From positions 1 through 64,000 of the forward strand of contig WYBR01000096.1 of NCBI GenBank assembly GCA_011525805.1: DNA of 64,000 nt. Direction: 5' to 3'. This DNA comes from Vicinamibacteraceae bacterium. GTDB lineage: Bacteria; Planctomycetota; Phycisphaerae; Phycisphaerales; UBA5793. Below, in pieces: positions 8,635-17,316 of the stretch. The notes under the pieces are model-generated. The model was not told the DNA's origin and ran no database searches. It was given only the letters and a program-made list of their open reading frames with translations. The first letter of the stretch is position 1. Every line of letters begins with the position of its first letter. Position numbers and translations under genes: made by a program.

Positions 8635-11154
8635 CTATTCGATGCGAGCCACGTTGCTGGTGCCGCACGTTGCGATGTCGACCAGTTGCAGGTAGCCGCC
8701 GCAGGGGCCGGGGCCGGTGGTTGAGTTGAGGGTGCGTGAGCCGTTCTGGCCGGCGCTGCCTTGATAGGCGATCTGGATCTCGTTGCTGCCCAGGCCGAGA
8801 GTTGTACCGGCGCAGGGGCGGTTGTTGGGAATGATGAATGAGCCGGTGTCGCGCGCGAAGATGAGGGCGATCTGGCCGCCCCCCGTCGCGCCGGACCACG
8901 AGATTTGGATGGGGCCGCCGGAGGGGCAGGTGGCGGCGACGAGGAGTTGGAGCCCGCCGCTGCCGGCGCCCCGGAGTTTGACGACGAACGCATCCATGGT
9001 GCCGCCGTGGTATGCGTTGTTCCGGCCTTCGAAGGCGGTCGAGGCGGTGCCGCCCGTCGTGAGCGCGTTGCCGGCGCTGTCCACTGCGATGCCCTCGCCG
9101 TAGTCGTTGTTGCGTCCACCGAGGTAGGTCATCCACTGGAGAGCGCCTGGTGGGCTGACCTTGACGACAAACGCGTCGTAGGAACCGTGTTCTGTGTTGT
9201 TCCGACCTTCGAAGTCGGTCGAGTGGGTTTCGCCCGTCACTAGCGCGTTGCCCGTGCTGTCCACGGCGATTCCGTTGCCCCAGTCGTAGGCGCTTCCCCC
9301 GAGGTACGTCATCCACTGGAGGGCGCCCGAGGCGCTAACCTTGACGACAAACCCGTCGGCGTAGTTGTGGTAGGCGTTGTTCCGACCTTCGAAGACGCTC
9401 GACCAGGTTTCGCCCGTCACCAGCGATTTGCCAGCGCTGTCCACGGCGATGCCGTTACCCTCCTCCCGGTCGCTTCCACCGAGGTAGGTCATCCACTGGA
9501 GGTCGCCTGAGCCGCTGACCTTGACGACAAACGCGTCGCTGGCGCCGCCGTGGGATGCGTTGTTCCGACCTTCGAAGTCGAACGAGCCGGTGCCTCCGGT
9601 CACCAGCGCGTTCCCGGTGCCGTCCACGGCGATGCCGCGCCCATAGTCGTAGTCGGTTCCACCGAGGTAGGTCATCCACTGGAGAGCGCCTGAGCCGCTG
9701 ACCTTGACGGCGAACGCGTCGTAGTAGCCGCGGTATGCGTTGTTCCGACCCTCGAAGTCGGTCGAAGTGGTGGAGCCCGTCACCAGCAAGTTGCCGGCCT
9801 TGTCCACGGCGATGCCGCCGCCAAAGTCGTCGCGGCTTCCACCAAGGTAGGTCATCCACTGAAGGGCGCCTGAGGCGCTGACCTTGACGACAAATGCGTC
9901 GTAGGGACCGCCGTGGGATGCGTTGTTCCGCCCTTCGAAGTCGGGCGAATAGGTATTGCCCGCCACCAGCGCGTTGCCGGCACCGTCCACGGCAATGTCG
10001 TAGCCTTCGTCGTCGAGCCTTCCACCGAGGTAGGTCATCCACTGGAGAGCGCCTGAGCCGCTGACCTTGACGACAAATGCGTCGTATTCGCCGCCGCGAT
10101 ATGCGTTGTTCCGACCTTCGAAGTCGGTCGAATAGGTGAAGCCAGTCACCAGCGCGTTGCCGGCGCTGTCCACGGCGATGCCGTTGCCCCGGTCGCCGCC
10201 GCTTCCTCCGAGGTAGGTCATCCACTCCAAGTCGGGATCGATGATGAGTTCGCGCGTCGGATCGACGGGGCCATCGAGCGCGAAGCGGTAGGTGCGATCG
10301 TCGCAGAGTTCGAAGCGGGCGGGGACGGCGTCGCGCGACTGGCCTTTCACAAAGCCCCCGGTCAATGACCGGGGGTGATACACCACCGGCGCACCGTCGG
10401 CAAGTGTGCCAAATGACGTGTTGATCTGAACATTGCCGGCCTCGTCGATGCACAGGGAATCAATGCCGTGGTAGGCGATGCGGATTTGCGCGTAGTCCGC
10501 CCCCGGCGCGACGTGGAACTCGTACTTCAGCACGCCGTCGTCATTGCCCCTCACGTGCAGGTCCACGCCGTCGTAGAGATCCTCGTAGATGACCGCGCCG
10601 TAGGAGAGAACGCCGCTGGCCGTGGTGCGCCCTTCGCCGCCGACGAAGTAGTTGAACTTCGCCGCCTGCGGCTGCGCGCCAATGGGCAGCACACCGTTGC
10701 TGCCGGGGAAGGTGATGGTGAGTGTGAGGCCGTCGTACGCGGCGGACTCGCCTGACGAGCCGCGCGTGTCAGCAAGCGGCACATCGCGCTCGACGTTCAA
10801 CGCCGCTTCCTCACGGGCGCGGCTCGTTGAGGCAGCGGCGCGGCTCGTAGAGGCATCGGCGCGGCTCGTAGAGGCATCGGCGCGGCTGATTGAATCGACA
10901 TGCCGCGTCAGGTGCATCGTCAGTGCCGACTCCCGGAAGGCGACATCGAGACCGCGCGAGCGCAGGGCGTAGTGGACTTCGCGATCCGCCCACTGTCCCT
11001 GGTTGGGCACAATGTAGACGCCGCACAGGCCGAGTTTGAGCATCTCGCTTGCGGCGGGATCGCTCTCCGCCGGGCCGCCTGTGGCCGGCGGCGCAATGAG
11101 CACGCAGCAGGCAAGAACCACACCCATCGCCGACCACGTGGTGAAACGACGCAT
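8635..11154 (-). CDS. SBBP-repeat beta-propeller secreted protein
   Basis: 839 residues. ATG 11154 has an excellent site, AGGAGGAGG, 8 nt upstream; upstream in-frame sequence is not needed. It has a signal peptide (MGVVLACCVLIAPPATGG). Next is a DUF7948-like N-terminal domain (GVYIVPNQGQWADREVHYAL ... RELIIDPDL), broken by a low-complexity heptad RADASTS repeated about three times. Seven SBBP repeats of ~54-56 residues follow, each starting LQWMTYLGG and carrying GIAVDSAGNALVTG, FEGRNNA and DAFVVKVS; seven blades would close one propeller. The C-terminal ~105 residues are the domain shared with three other proteins here, ending in YLQLVDIATC. It is probably surface-exposed or secreted; binding partner unknown. 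Confidence 0.88.
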   Translation of the reverse strand: MRRFTTWSAMGVVLACCVLIAPPATGGPAESDPAASEMLKLGLCGVYIVPNQGQWADREVHYALRSRGLDVAFRESALTMHLTRHVDSISRADASTSRADASTSRAAASTSRAREEAALNVERDVPLADTRGSSGESAAYDGLTLTITFPGSNGVLPIGAQPQAAKFNYFVGGEGRTTASGVLSYGAVIYEDLYDGVDLHVRGNDDGVLKYEFHVAPGADYAQIRIAYHGIDSLCIDEAGNVQINTSFGTLADGAPVVYHPRSLTGGFVKGQSRDAVPARFELCDDRTYRFALDGPVDPTRELIIDPDLEWMTYLGGSGGDRGNGIAVDSAGNALVTGFTYSTDFEGRNNAYRGGEYDAFVVKVSGSGALQWMTYLGGRLDDEGYDIAVDGAGNALVAGNTYSPDFEGRNNASHGGPYDAFVVKVSASGALQWMTYLGGSRDDFGGGIAVDKAGNLLVTGSTTSTDFEGRNNAYRGYYDAFAVKVSGSGALQWMTYLGGTDYDYGRGIAVDGTGNALVTGGTGSFDFEGRNNASHGGASDAFVVKVSGSGDLQWMTYLGGSDREEGNGIAVDSAGKSLVTGETWSSVFEGRNNAYHNYADGFVVKVSASGALQWMTYLGGSAYDWGNGIAVDSTGNALVTGETHSTDFEGRNNTEHGSYDAFVVKVSPPGALQWMTYLGGRNNDYGEGIAVDSAGNALTTGGTASTAFEGRNNAYHGGTMDAFVVKLRGAGSGGLQLLVAATCPSGGPIQISWSGATGGGQIALIFARDTGSFIIPNNRPCAGTTLGLGSNEIQIAYQGSAGQNGSRTLNSTTGPGPCGGYLQLVDIATCGTSNVARIE
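10355..10375. repeat. Palindrome of the TCAnTGA family, in frame inside the SBBP gene
   Basis: Perfect 10-bp arms (10355-10364 and 10366-10375) around a single central base: CCCCCGGTCA, A, TGACCGGGGG, preceded by AAAG. It shares the AAGCCC...TCAnTGA...GGG layout with the elements at 25217 and 52206 although the inner arm bases differ. On the minus strand it encodes part of HPRSLTGGFVKG, which interrupts the normally compact end of the N-terminal domain. Confidence 0.65.
10818..10890. repeat. 21-bp tandem repeat encoding heptads in the SBBP protein
   Basis: Three units of 21 bp (GCGCGGCTCGTAGAGGCATC-like, two of them identical) and a partial fourth. On the minus strand they encode RADASTS heptads, a Ser/Thr/Ala linker between the signal peptide region and the N-terminal domain. 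Copy number could change by slippage in steps of seven residues without a frameshift. Confidence 0.75.
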
Positions 11155-11510
11155 TGCTGGGCCTCCTCCTGCTCGAGCACGCTGGCGGCAAGAACGGGAC
11201 TGCCAATCCCGGCGGCGAGCGTGGCCTACATTATCCTGTATCCCGGCCGCATGTGCAAGCAGAAAACACCCCCGAGAGAAGAAACATCGCGAGTCCTCCT
11301 CTCGCGGCCGGGGGAGAGGGGATTGCCCGCAGGAATCGGGCTTCGCCTCGACATGGGATTGCACCGCGTCAACTGTGTTCTTTCGGGCAAAGTGGGAGCC
11401 GCGGTTCGGATTGTGGTCGATACGAACGGCATTAATGATCCTCGCTGGCGCGTCGGCCTGGTATCGTTGGACCGTCCGGATCGGGATTCGGCATCGAGAG
11501 GGGGGAGGCC
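11155..11510. other. Divergent intergenic region, 356 bp
   Basis: It lies between the start of the SBBP gene (minus) and the methyltransferase at 11511 (plus), so promoters for both should be here. I see no convincing -35/-10 pair and no gene. Confidence 0.5.
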
Positions 11511-12236
11511 GTGACCACAGTCATTGAGGCATGTCCGGTGCTCGCCGAGATGTTTGAGTCGGGCCGCACCCTCGCCGCCGACGGCGGCGAGATGCCGATT
11601 CACTCGCACATCCCCGTCGCGTACGCCGAAGCGCTCTTCCGCGTCGTGCGCGACCTGCGGCCTCGCGCGTGCGTCGAGATCGGCCTGGCGCTGGGGACTT
11701 CGGCGCTGGCGATCCTCGCCGGACTCGAAGCGGGAGGCGGCGAGGGCCGCCTCATCTCCATCGATCCCAAGCAGCGCGACAAGTGGCGCAGCGCCGGACG
11801 CGCGGCCGTCGAGCGCGCCGGCTATGCCGCCCGCCACGAACTGCTCGTCGAGCCGGACTTCACCGCCCTGCCGGCCCTCTTTCGAATGGGCCTCCGCGCC
11901 GAGTTCGGCTACATCGACGGCTGGCACACCTTCGACCACGCCATGCTCGACTTCTGGTACATCGACCGCATGATGCCCGTCGGCGGCGTCGTGGCCTTCA
12001 ACGACTGCGGGCTTGCAGGCGTGGACAAGGCCATCGGCTTCGTCCAGTCGCACCGCCGCTACGAGGAGTTGAACGTCGGCCTGTCGATCGACTACGGCTC
12101 TCTCGGCCGCACGCGTTTGCTCGGGCGGCTCCTGCGCGGCCGCACCCGCGGCCTGCGCCTGCGCCAGCACCAGGACCGCTACTTTCGCAAGGTCGAGGAC
12201 TGGCAACCGCCGTGGGACTTCTACGCGCCGTTCTGA
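11511..12236 (+). CDS. Class I SAM-dependent methyltransferase (Methyltransf_24 type)
   Basis: 241 residues from GTG 11511, which follows a strong site GGGGGAGG. Motif I is ACVEIGLALGTSALAIL and the acidic post-I loop is GRLISIDPKQ; later FGYIDGWHTFDHAMLDFWY and GGVVAFNDCG match the Methyltransf_24 pattern of small O-methyltransferases and cephalosporin-hydroxylase-like enzymes. It is predicted cytoplasmic; the substrate is unknown. The basic stretch LLGRLLRGRTRGLRLRQ near the C-terminus is unusual. It stands alone after a divergent intergenic region. Confidence 0.82.
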   Translation: MTTVIEACPVLAEMFESGRTLAADGGEMPIHSHIPVAYAEALFRVVRDLRPRACVEIGLALGTSALAILAGLEAGGGEGRLISIDPKQRDKWRSAGRAAVERAGYAARHELLVEPDFTALPALFRMGLRAEFGYIDGWHTFDHAMLDFWYIDRMMPVGGVVAFNDCGLAGVDKAIGFVQSHRRYEELNVGLSIDYGSLGRTRLLGRLLRGRTRGLRLRQHQDRYFRKVEDWQPPWDFYAPF

Positions 12237-12280
12237 GGCGCGAATCCGTTCCTGTGAGTAGGGACGGCCAACGCGTTTGG

Positions 12281-13195
12281 ATGATGTGGAGCACGGAACA
12301 CGTCATGGATGCGACGGATGCCAAAGAGCCTTGCGGCCCCGGTATCTACTGCGTGCGGTGCGGCTACGACCTGCGCGTCACACCGAAGACGGGTATCTGC
12401 CCGGAGTGCCGCGAGGTGTGTGAAGCGTCCCTGTGGATTCGCACGCATGCGGGACAGCGGTGGCGGCGGCGGATGCATCGAGGGGCGATATGGCTGGCGG
12501 TGGCGGCGATGGCGCGACTTCTTCCCGGCGCGGGCACAATGCTCGCGACCTGGTTCGGATACCCTGTGTCTTACGGGGTGTACTACTGGTGCGAGTGGGT
12601 TCTGTGGTGGACGGTTCCATTGAGCATTGGCGCGCTGCTGATTACGACTCCTTTCGAGCCGGATCGGGGACGCCGAAGATGGGCCGTGCCAATTCGGCTC
12701 GTGGCACGCTGGGTCGTTCTGCTGTGGGCGTTTCAGGAGGTGGCAGCGCCGCTGCTGTACTTTGCTCTCACCTTCAACGGCGTGGAGGGCGCATCAAGTC
12801 CTCTGATGCTGCCGCCAGCGTGGAGTAGGGTCTTCGCGGTTTCTGTGTGGATGAACTGGCCCATCTGGATGACGGGTCTGCTGGGACTGCTGGCTCACAT
12901 CTTCATCATTGCAGCGCGGCTGCGCAGCAAGCGACTGCTGATGCAACTTCGCACGCTGGCCGTGCTGCTGGCGGCCTGGTCCGTTGTCGCGTACAACGTG
13001 GATTGGTTCCATCGATTGCTGGACCGAGGCGGCTCGTCCATGCTGGCGACTGTGATGGACGCGATCGATGTTTTCGTGCACTCTTCCACGTGGTGGACGG
13101 AGTTCGTGCTCGAATCGTGGGCTGTGGTTCTGATGCTGTGGTTGGCGCGGATGTATTCGACGCCGCTCCCGGAGCATCCGGTAGAATCAGGGTGA
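12281..13195 (+). CDS. Zinc-ribbon multi-pass membrane protein
   Basis: About 304 residues from ATG 12281 (ATG 12305 and GTG 12254 are in-frame alternatives; none has a strong ribosome binding site). The N-terminus has a zinc ribbon YCVRCGYDLRVTPKTGICPE with two CxxC knuckles. It is followed by about six hydrophobic segments (AIWLAVAAMARLLPGAG, WVVLLWAFQEVAAPLLYFAL, TLAVLLAAWSVVAYNV and others). This ribbon-plus-membrane layout recurs at 54718-55650 and, reversed, at 16729-17106. Function unknown. It converges with the PHP-domain gene, overlapping by 9 bp. Confidence 0.75.
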   Translation: MMWSTEHVMDATDAKEPCGPGIYCVRCGYDLRVTPKTGICPECREVCEASLWIRTHAGQRWRRRMHRGAIWLAVAAMARLLPGAGTMLATWFGYPVSYGVYYWCEWVLWWTVPLSIGALLITTPFEPDRGRRRWAVPIRLVARWVVLLWAFQEVAAPLLYFALTFNGVEGASSPLMLPPAWSRVFAVSVWMNWPIWMTGLLGLLAHIFIIAARLRSKRLLMQLRTLAVLLAAWSVVAYNVDWFHRLLDRGGSSMLATVMDAIDVFVHSSTWWTEFVLESWAVVLMLWLARMYSTPLPEHPVESG

Positions 13196-14437
13196 TGTTG
13201 AATCCCCGGCTTGGCCGTGGATTACCACCGGCTGCACCCACGCCATCTCGCGGTCGCCCTTGGCGAAGGGGTTGGGGTGTACCTTTGACGAGATGATGAC
13301 GGCGCGGACGTAAACTTCGTCGCCGGCAAAGGTGTAGGTCGCCGGGTTCGCCATGGTCTCATCGAGGATTTCGCCGACGATACCCAGGTCAGGTTGGCCG
13401 TCGCCGTCGGCATCTCCCACGCGGCGCGTGCCGAGGAAGCGCGTCGTGTAGGCGACGTCCGGCTCGGCGCGGATGTGAATGGTGAGGTGATGATCGTCGC
13501 TTTTGATGGCGTCGAGCACTACGCCGCTGCTGGCGTAGAAGTCGCCGCGATGCATCGCATTCAGAATCGCCTCGGCGTCGAGCGACTCGGCCCGCACCAT
13601 GATCCAGCCGCGCCCGGGGTTCGAGTGTCCCTCGGGAACCTCGTGGTAGTTGTGCGCATCATCGGTGGCGAGGCCGTAGAGCGGGCCGAGGTCGAGTTCG
13701 GTGAGTCGCTTCGTCAGCGCGAGGTCCCACATTTCTTCGGTGCCGGCATGGTCGGCGTCGCCGTGGTTGCGGACGCTGCGGTGGCCGTTGTAGATCTCGA
13801 AGAACTGCTCGCCGCGCAGGCGGGCGATGTCCTCGACGCTCACGCCCCAGCCGAAGTTGGGATGGTTGACGTGCGCCAGCGTGGTGCGGTCGTGCGCGTG
13901 GCCGTGCGCGATGACGGCGTCGAGATTGCGCTGCATGACGTCAACCACGCTCTCGCCTCCCTGCGGCTTGATGAGTTCGGCGAGGTTCAGGCCGTTGATG
14001 TGCACCGGCAGGCGGTTGAACTGGTCGGTGATCTCCTCGCCTTCGATGAAGAGAAAAGCGCCGGGCTGCTCGAAGTCTTCGCGGAGTTCCTCAAGCGTGC
14101 GCAGGCGCATCTCGCGCTTGCCCTCCACTTCGCGAGTCTCAACGCGCTCTTCGCCGAAGCGGGCGATGAGATCATCGACGCGCTCACTCGTGAGGCGGCT
14201 GCGCGGCAGATCGAGAATGGGGAACCATTTTTCGTCGCGCGAAAGGATGTTGTGGTCGGAGAGGACGAGGAAGTGGTAGCCGTTGTCGCGGTACCACGCC
14301 GCGGCGAGTTCAGGCGCCGCGTCGCCGTCGCTCCAGAGCGTGTGCGTGTGGGTGTTGCCCTTCCACCACTGATCAGCGTCGTTGTCGCAGCCGGGGGCGC
14401 CCGCCAGCAGCGCCAGGGTGAGGATCATGATCCGCAT
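13187..14437 (-). CDS. PHP-domain metallohydrolase-like lipoprotein
   Basis: 416 residues; ATG 14437 is preceded by GGAGGA. The N-terminus (MILTLALLAGAPGC) is a lipoprotein signal with Cys near residue 17. The PHP fold is supported by GNTHTHTLWSDGD, LVLSDHN, LFIEGEEIT, AHVNHPNFGWG, FEIYNGH and LATDDAH, which supply the expected metal-binding His/Asp set. PHP proteins hydrolyse phosphoesters using a multi-metal centre; here the enzyme would act outside the cytoplasm. The C-terminal ~110 residues form a beta-rich domain. Single gene; substrate unknown. Confidence 0.85.
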   Translation of the reverse strand: MRIMILTLALLAGAPGCDNDADQWWKGNTHTHTLWSDGDAAPELAAAWYRDNGYHFLVLSDHNILSRDEKWFPILDLPRSRLTSERVDDLIARFGEERVETREVEGKREMRLRTLEELREDFEQPGAFLFIEGEEITDQFNRLPVHINGLNLAELIKPQGGESVVDVMQRNLDAVIAHGHAHDRTTLAHVNHPNFGWGVSVEDIARLRGEQFFEIYNGHRSVRNHGDADHAGTEEMWDLALTKRLTELDLGPLYGLATDDAHNYHEVPEGHSNPGRGWIMVRAESLDAEAILNAMHRGDFYASSGVVLDAIKSDDHHLTIHIRAEPDVAYTTRFLGTRRVGDADGDGQPDLGIVGEILDETMANPATYTFAGDEVYVRAVIISSKVHPNPFAKGDREMAWVQPVVIHGQAGDSTSP

Positions 14438-14524
14438 GTCGATTCCTCCATTGGGGGCGAGGTCCGCGAGGCATGGTACCGCCTCCGGCCGCCGCGTCCT
14501 CGGAGTCTGGCCGGGCAGGCCGAC

Positions 14525-16021
14525 TCACTCGAAAGCGGCCGGCCGCACGCGGCTCGTCGCGCATCGCTGCCGATCGACGCACTGCAGGAGAATCTCAATG
14601 CCGCGCGCGCCATGCGGAACAAAGCGATCGAGCGACGCGACACCCTTCGCGTCGGCCGCCGCGCTGCCGATGACCGCCGGCGCGTCGAGCATCACGTTCA
14701 CGCCGGGGCAGCCGGGAATCGGCGTCGAGCCTTCGCGCCGGGCGTAGACGAACCAGATCGTCGCGCCGGGTTGTGCGCCGATGGCGGTGAGGCGGTTGAC
14801 GCGACCCGCCTGCCCGGGGATGGGTTCGAGCACGGCGAAACTGGTTCCCTGGAACTCGTAGCAGCCGAGATCGACGATGGGGGCGCTGCCCCGGCCGCCG
14901 TCGGGCGTTCCGGGGTCGTCGATGAAACGCGGGTTGAAGTCGAGATCGAGCGTCTGCCCCGGCGGCACGCCGTCGTTGTCGCCCGCGTCGATGCAGGGGG
15001 AATTGGGCGCGAGTCTCAGGTCGCCGCCGGCGGGATCGACGAGCATGGGATCGGCGCTGAAGTTCCCCTCGCCCGGCCAGCCGCCAGTGATGCAGGAGTA
15101 GGTGGCGGTGATGCTCGACTTGAAGTTGCGGATTTCGTTGGGTGTGTTGTTCCAAAGAATGCTGTTGACGATGGCCGTTTCCGCGCCGTTGTTGGTGATC
15201 GCCCCGCCCTCGCGGTCGGCCCGGTTGTTGATGAATGTGCAGTTGCGGATCACGGCATGGGAGGACACGTTGGCGACTGCACCGCCGAACCCGCGCGCGT
15301 AGTTGTTGTAGAAGCGGCAGTTGACGACCTCGGTCGTTGTGTCGATGTTCGCCAGATAGACGGCGCCGCCATGACTGGCCGTGTTGGAGTCGAAATCGCA
15401 GTCGATGATTTCGCACTGCTCGGGTTCATCGATCAGAATGCCGCCGCCCCACGTGCCAATGTTCGCCCTGAACGTGCAGCCCGTGACTACAACTGCAAAG
15501 GCGAGATAACGGATATTGATCCCTGCTCCCCATGTACCATTTCCGAATGCAATCGTTACGTTCTCAATGGAGGCATACTCAGTTTCGGCGAAAGCGGAGA
15601 CCACAGTCTTGGTGTTGTCGGTCGCATCGTTCAGAATACCGATATCTCCGCTGAGGAGGGTCTGAAGCGCCCGTTGCGATCGAGGCGGGCGCGTGAGTTC
15701 GTATCCCGAAAAGCAACCGTAGACGCCGACATTGCTCACGAGAGCAAACGTGGCGTCTCGATTGCCCGTGCCCCTGTCGGGCTTGTACACGCCGCCGGCA
15801 ATCCATATCTCTCGCACCTCCGGCTCGCTTCTAGCATGATCAAGAGCGTCCTGCAAGTCGCGGTACGCAGTCTGCCAGGAAGCGCCGTCGCCGCCCGGCG
15901 TCGCCCTTGCGTCTACGTGAATGACGGGCTGCGCCTGAACGTTTGCGCTCAGGAACAACCCCAAGGCTGAAACGAGTACCCCGGACGCTGGGCGAAGTGA
16001 TCGGCGCATGGCGATGATCAT
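14525..16021 (-). CDS. Secreted right-handed beta-helix protein
   Basis: 498 residues. ATG 16021 overlaps the upstream stop as ATGA, suggesting coupled translation; ATG 16009 is an alternative. It has a signal peptide (GVLVSALGLFLSANVQA). The body is a parallel beta-helix of the choice-of-anchor type: VDARATPGGDGASWQTAY opening, then repeated turns such as VVTGCTFRANIGTWGGGIL and VVNCRFYNNYARGFGGAV, and the closing LRLAPNSPCIDAGDND. The C-terminal ~90 residues resemble the shared domain (GATIWFVYARREGS, LLQCVDRQRC). Probably a secreted or surface protein; a polysaccharide-related role is possible but unproven. Confidence 0.85.
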   Translation of the reverse strand: MIIAMRRSLRPASGVLVSALGLFLSANVQAQPVIHVDARATPGGDGASWQTAYRDLQDALDHARSEPEVREIWIAGGVYKPDRGTGNRDATFALVSNVGVYGCFSGYELTRPPRSQRALQTLLSGDIGILNDATDNTKTVVSAFAETEYASIENVTIAFGNGTWGAGINIRYLAFAVVVTGCTFRANIGTWGGGILIDEPEQCEIIDCDFDSNTASHGGAVYLANIDTTTEVVNCRFYNNYARGFGGAVANVSSHAVIRNCTFINNRADREGGAITNNGAETAIVNSILWNNTPNEIRNFKSSITATYSCITGGWPGEGNFSADPMLVDPAGGDLRLAPNSPCIDAGDNDGVPPGQTLDLDFNPRFIDDPGTPDGGRGSAPIVDLGCYEFQGTSFAVLEPIPGQAGRVNRLTAIGAQPGATIWFVYARREGSTPIPGCPGVNVMLDAPAVIGSAAADAKGVASLDRFVPHGARGIEILLQCVDRQRCATSRVRPAAFE

Positions 16022-16635
16022 TCAACGAGCGTGAAATAGTACGTGAAGGGCTGCACGTCCGGGTCTTCCGTCAACCCGAGATCGGATTTCAGCCCGTCCG
16101 CCTTCTCAATGATGCGGTACTCGCCCAAGGGCGTGACGCAAGGGCAGACAGGACACCTCGTGAGTTCCAGCACGTTGAGCGAGGTGTTCGCGCCGCTGGG
16201 AAGCAGGTCGTAGAGAAGCACTTCGAGACTTGAGAAGGCGCAGGTGCCTCCCGTAACCCACTCCTCGCTTTGCGGGTCGAACCACTGCAAGTCAACGTGA
16301 GGCCCGTCCCCTTCGAGGCGGATCGGGCCGTAAAAGACCAGGTCGATCCACTCGTCGCCGGTCTTCCAGTTGGCGAGGGAAATCTCGTTTGACCCGCCCG
16401 AACCCGAAGGCGGGAAGCAGGCTTCGAGATGGAGGTGGAAGCCAAGATCGTTTCCGGCGCCGTCCACCATCCCGATCGTGCCCCCGCCAGTAGTGACGAG
16501 GGAGTAAGCGGGGTTCTCCTCACTGGCGTTCGCGTCAGTCGCCCAGAAGCGCTCGTTGTTCGCGGCGTTGAAGATCAATTCGCGGTCCTCGTCATTGCCC
16601 GGCGAGTCGATGTCAGCGCGCGGGTCTCTTTGCAT
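16018..16635 (-). CDS. Hypothetical protein upstream of and overlapping the beta-helix gene
   Basis: 205 residues. It has no signal peptide or membrane segment at the chosen start, although the content (Gly/Asn-rich, LHLEACFPPSGSGGSNEIS, CPVCPC) looks like part of an extracytoplasmic protein, so the gene may be 5' truncated or start further upstream. The stop overlaps the start of the beta-helix gene by 4 bp. No ribosome binding site is obvious before ATG 16635. No family recognised. Confidence 0.5.
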   Translation of the reverse strand: MQRDPRADIDSPGNDEDRELIFNAANNERFWATDANASEENPAYSLVTTGGGTIGMVDGAGNDLGFHLHLEACFPPSGSGGSNEISLANWKTGDEWIDLVFYGPIRLEGDGPHVDLQWFDPQSEEWVTGGTCAFSSLEVLLYDLLPSGANTSLNVLELTRCPVCPCVTPLGEYRIIEKADGLKSDLGLTEDPDVQPFTYYFTLVE

Positions 16636-16728
16636 GCCCGATCATCCGTGTTCTACGCATCGGCATGTCACAACCGCATCGTGCAGGCATATGCTCACAA
16701 CGACCGAAGGAAGCCCGTGAGGACTGCT

Positions 16729-17106
16729 ATGACGTTGCACATGACCGCTGGCCAGATCAGCACCCTGCGAGGATGCGCAACGTGGGTCATTCGTTCGGTC
16801 GCGGTCATCCTCGTTGCCGTCGGGGCGTATCTCATGCTCAAGCGCCTTGCGTTCGGCGTGGGGGTGTGGGACTTTGAGACGGCGCTGCAGGTCTGGCAGG
16901 GCATCGGCGAGGAGCAGTCCTTCTATCGCGGCATCGCACTGGTCCTCACGGGGTTGCTGCTCGGCTTGTTTTCGCGGCGCATCGCGGCGTGGGTCATCGC
17001 CATGCCGCCGACGGGCTGCCCGCAGTGCGGCTACGCGGTGGCGCCGCCCACCGGCCGGACGGCGCCGCCGCGGTGCCCGGAGTGCGGGCTGCCGCTGGAG
17101 GATTGA
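16729..17106 (+). CDS. Two-helix membrane protein with C-terminal zinc ribbon
   Basis: 125 residues from ATG 16729, preceded by GTGAGGA. Two transmembrane helices (VIRSVAVILVAVGAYLML and GIALVLTGLLLGLF) flank a short loop, and the C-terminus is a zinc ribbon CPQCGYAVAPP...RCPECGLPLED. The ribbon has the same CxxCGY...CPECG pattern as the proteins at 12281 and 54718 but at the opposite end. Function unknown. It lies directly upstream of the S10 operon promoter. Confidence 0.7.
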   Translation: MTLHMTAGQISTLRGCATWVIRSVAVILVAVGAYLMLKRLAFGVGVWDFETALQVWQGIGEEQSFYRGIALVLTGLLLGLFSRRIAAWVIAMPPTGCPQCGYAVAPPTGRTAPPRCPECGLPLED

Positions 17107-17133
17107 CCCGCGGGGGCGCCGCATTCGCCCGAG

Positions 17134-17161
17134 TTGACCCGCCCCGGCGGATTCGTATACT
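17134..17161 (+). promoter_or_regulatory. sigma70-like promoter of the S10-spc operon
   Basis: TTGACC (17134-17139), a 16-bp spacer, and TATACT (17156-17161), each five of six to the consensus. It lies 156 bp before the rpsJ start, leaving a leader of roughly 150 nt that contains a TCGGCC/GGCCGA hairpin. Confidence 0.7.
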
Positions 17162-17316
17162 CACGGGCTTTTCACCGCGCGTCGGCCATGGGGGCCGATG
17201 CGCCAGTCCGGTGGTGGGCCAGGCAGGTTGTGCAGGCCGGCGGCGAGAAGGCGATGCCCCGCGGGATCGTCCCCGGCGTCGCAGTTGAACGATTCAAGTC
17301 GATCCCAGGTGACTCA

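Noticed and set aside
11155-11364. Extended N-terminus of the SBBP protein (70 codons)
   Set aside because: The frame is open, but a strong Shine-Dalgarno and a signal peptide start at 11154; the upstream part lacks any signal.
13394-15970. An 858-codon open frame on the plus strand
   Set aside because: It lies antisense to the PHP-domain and beta-helix genes, which have clear motifs, signals and ribosome binding sites. Its translation is Ala/Arg/Val-rich without domains, as expected for a shadow in high-GC DNA.
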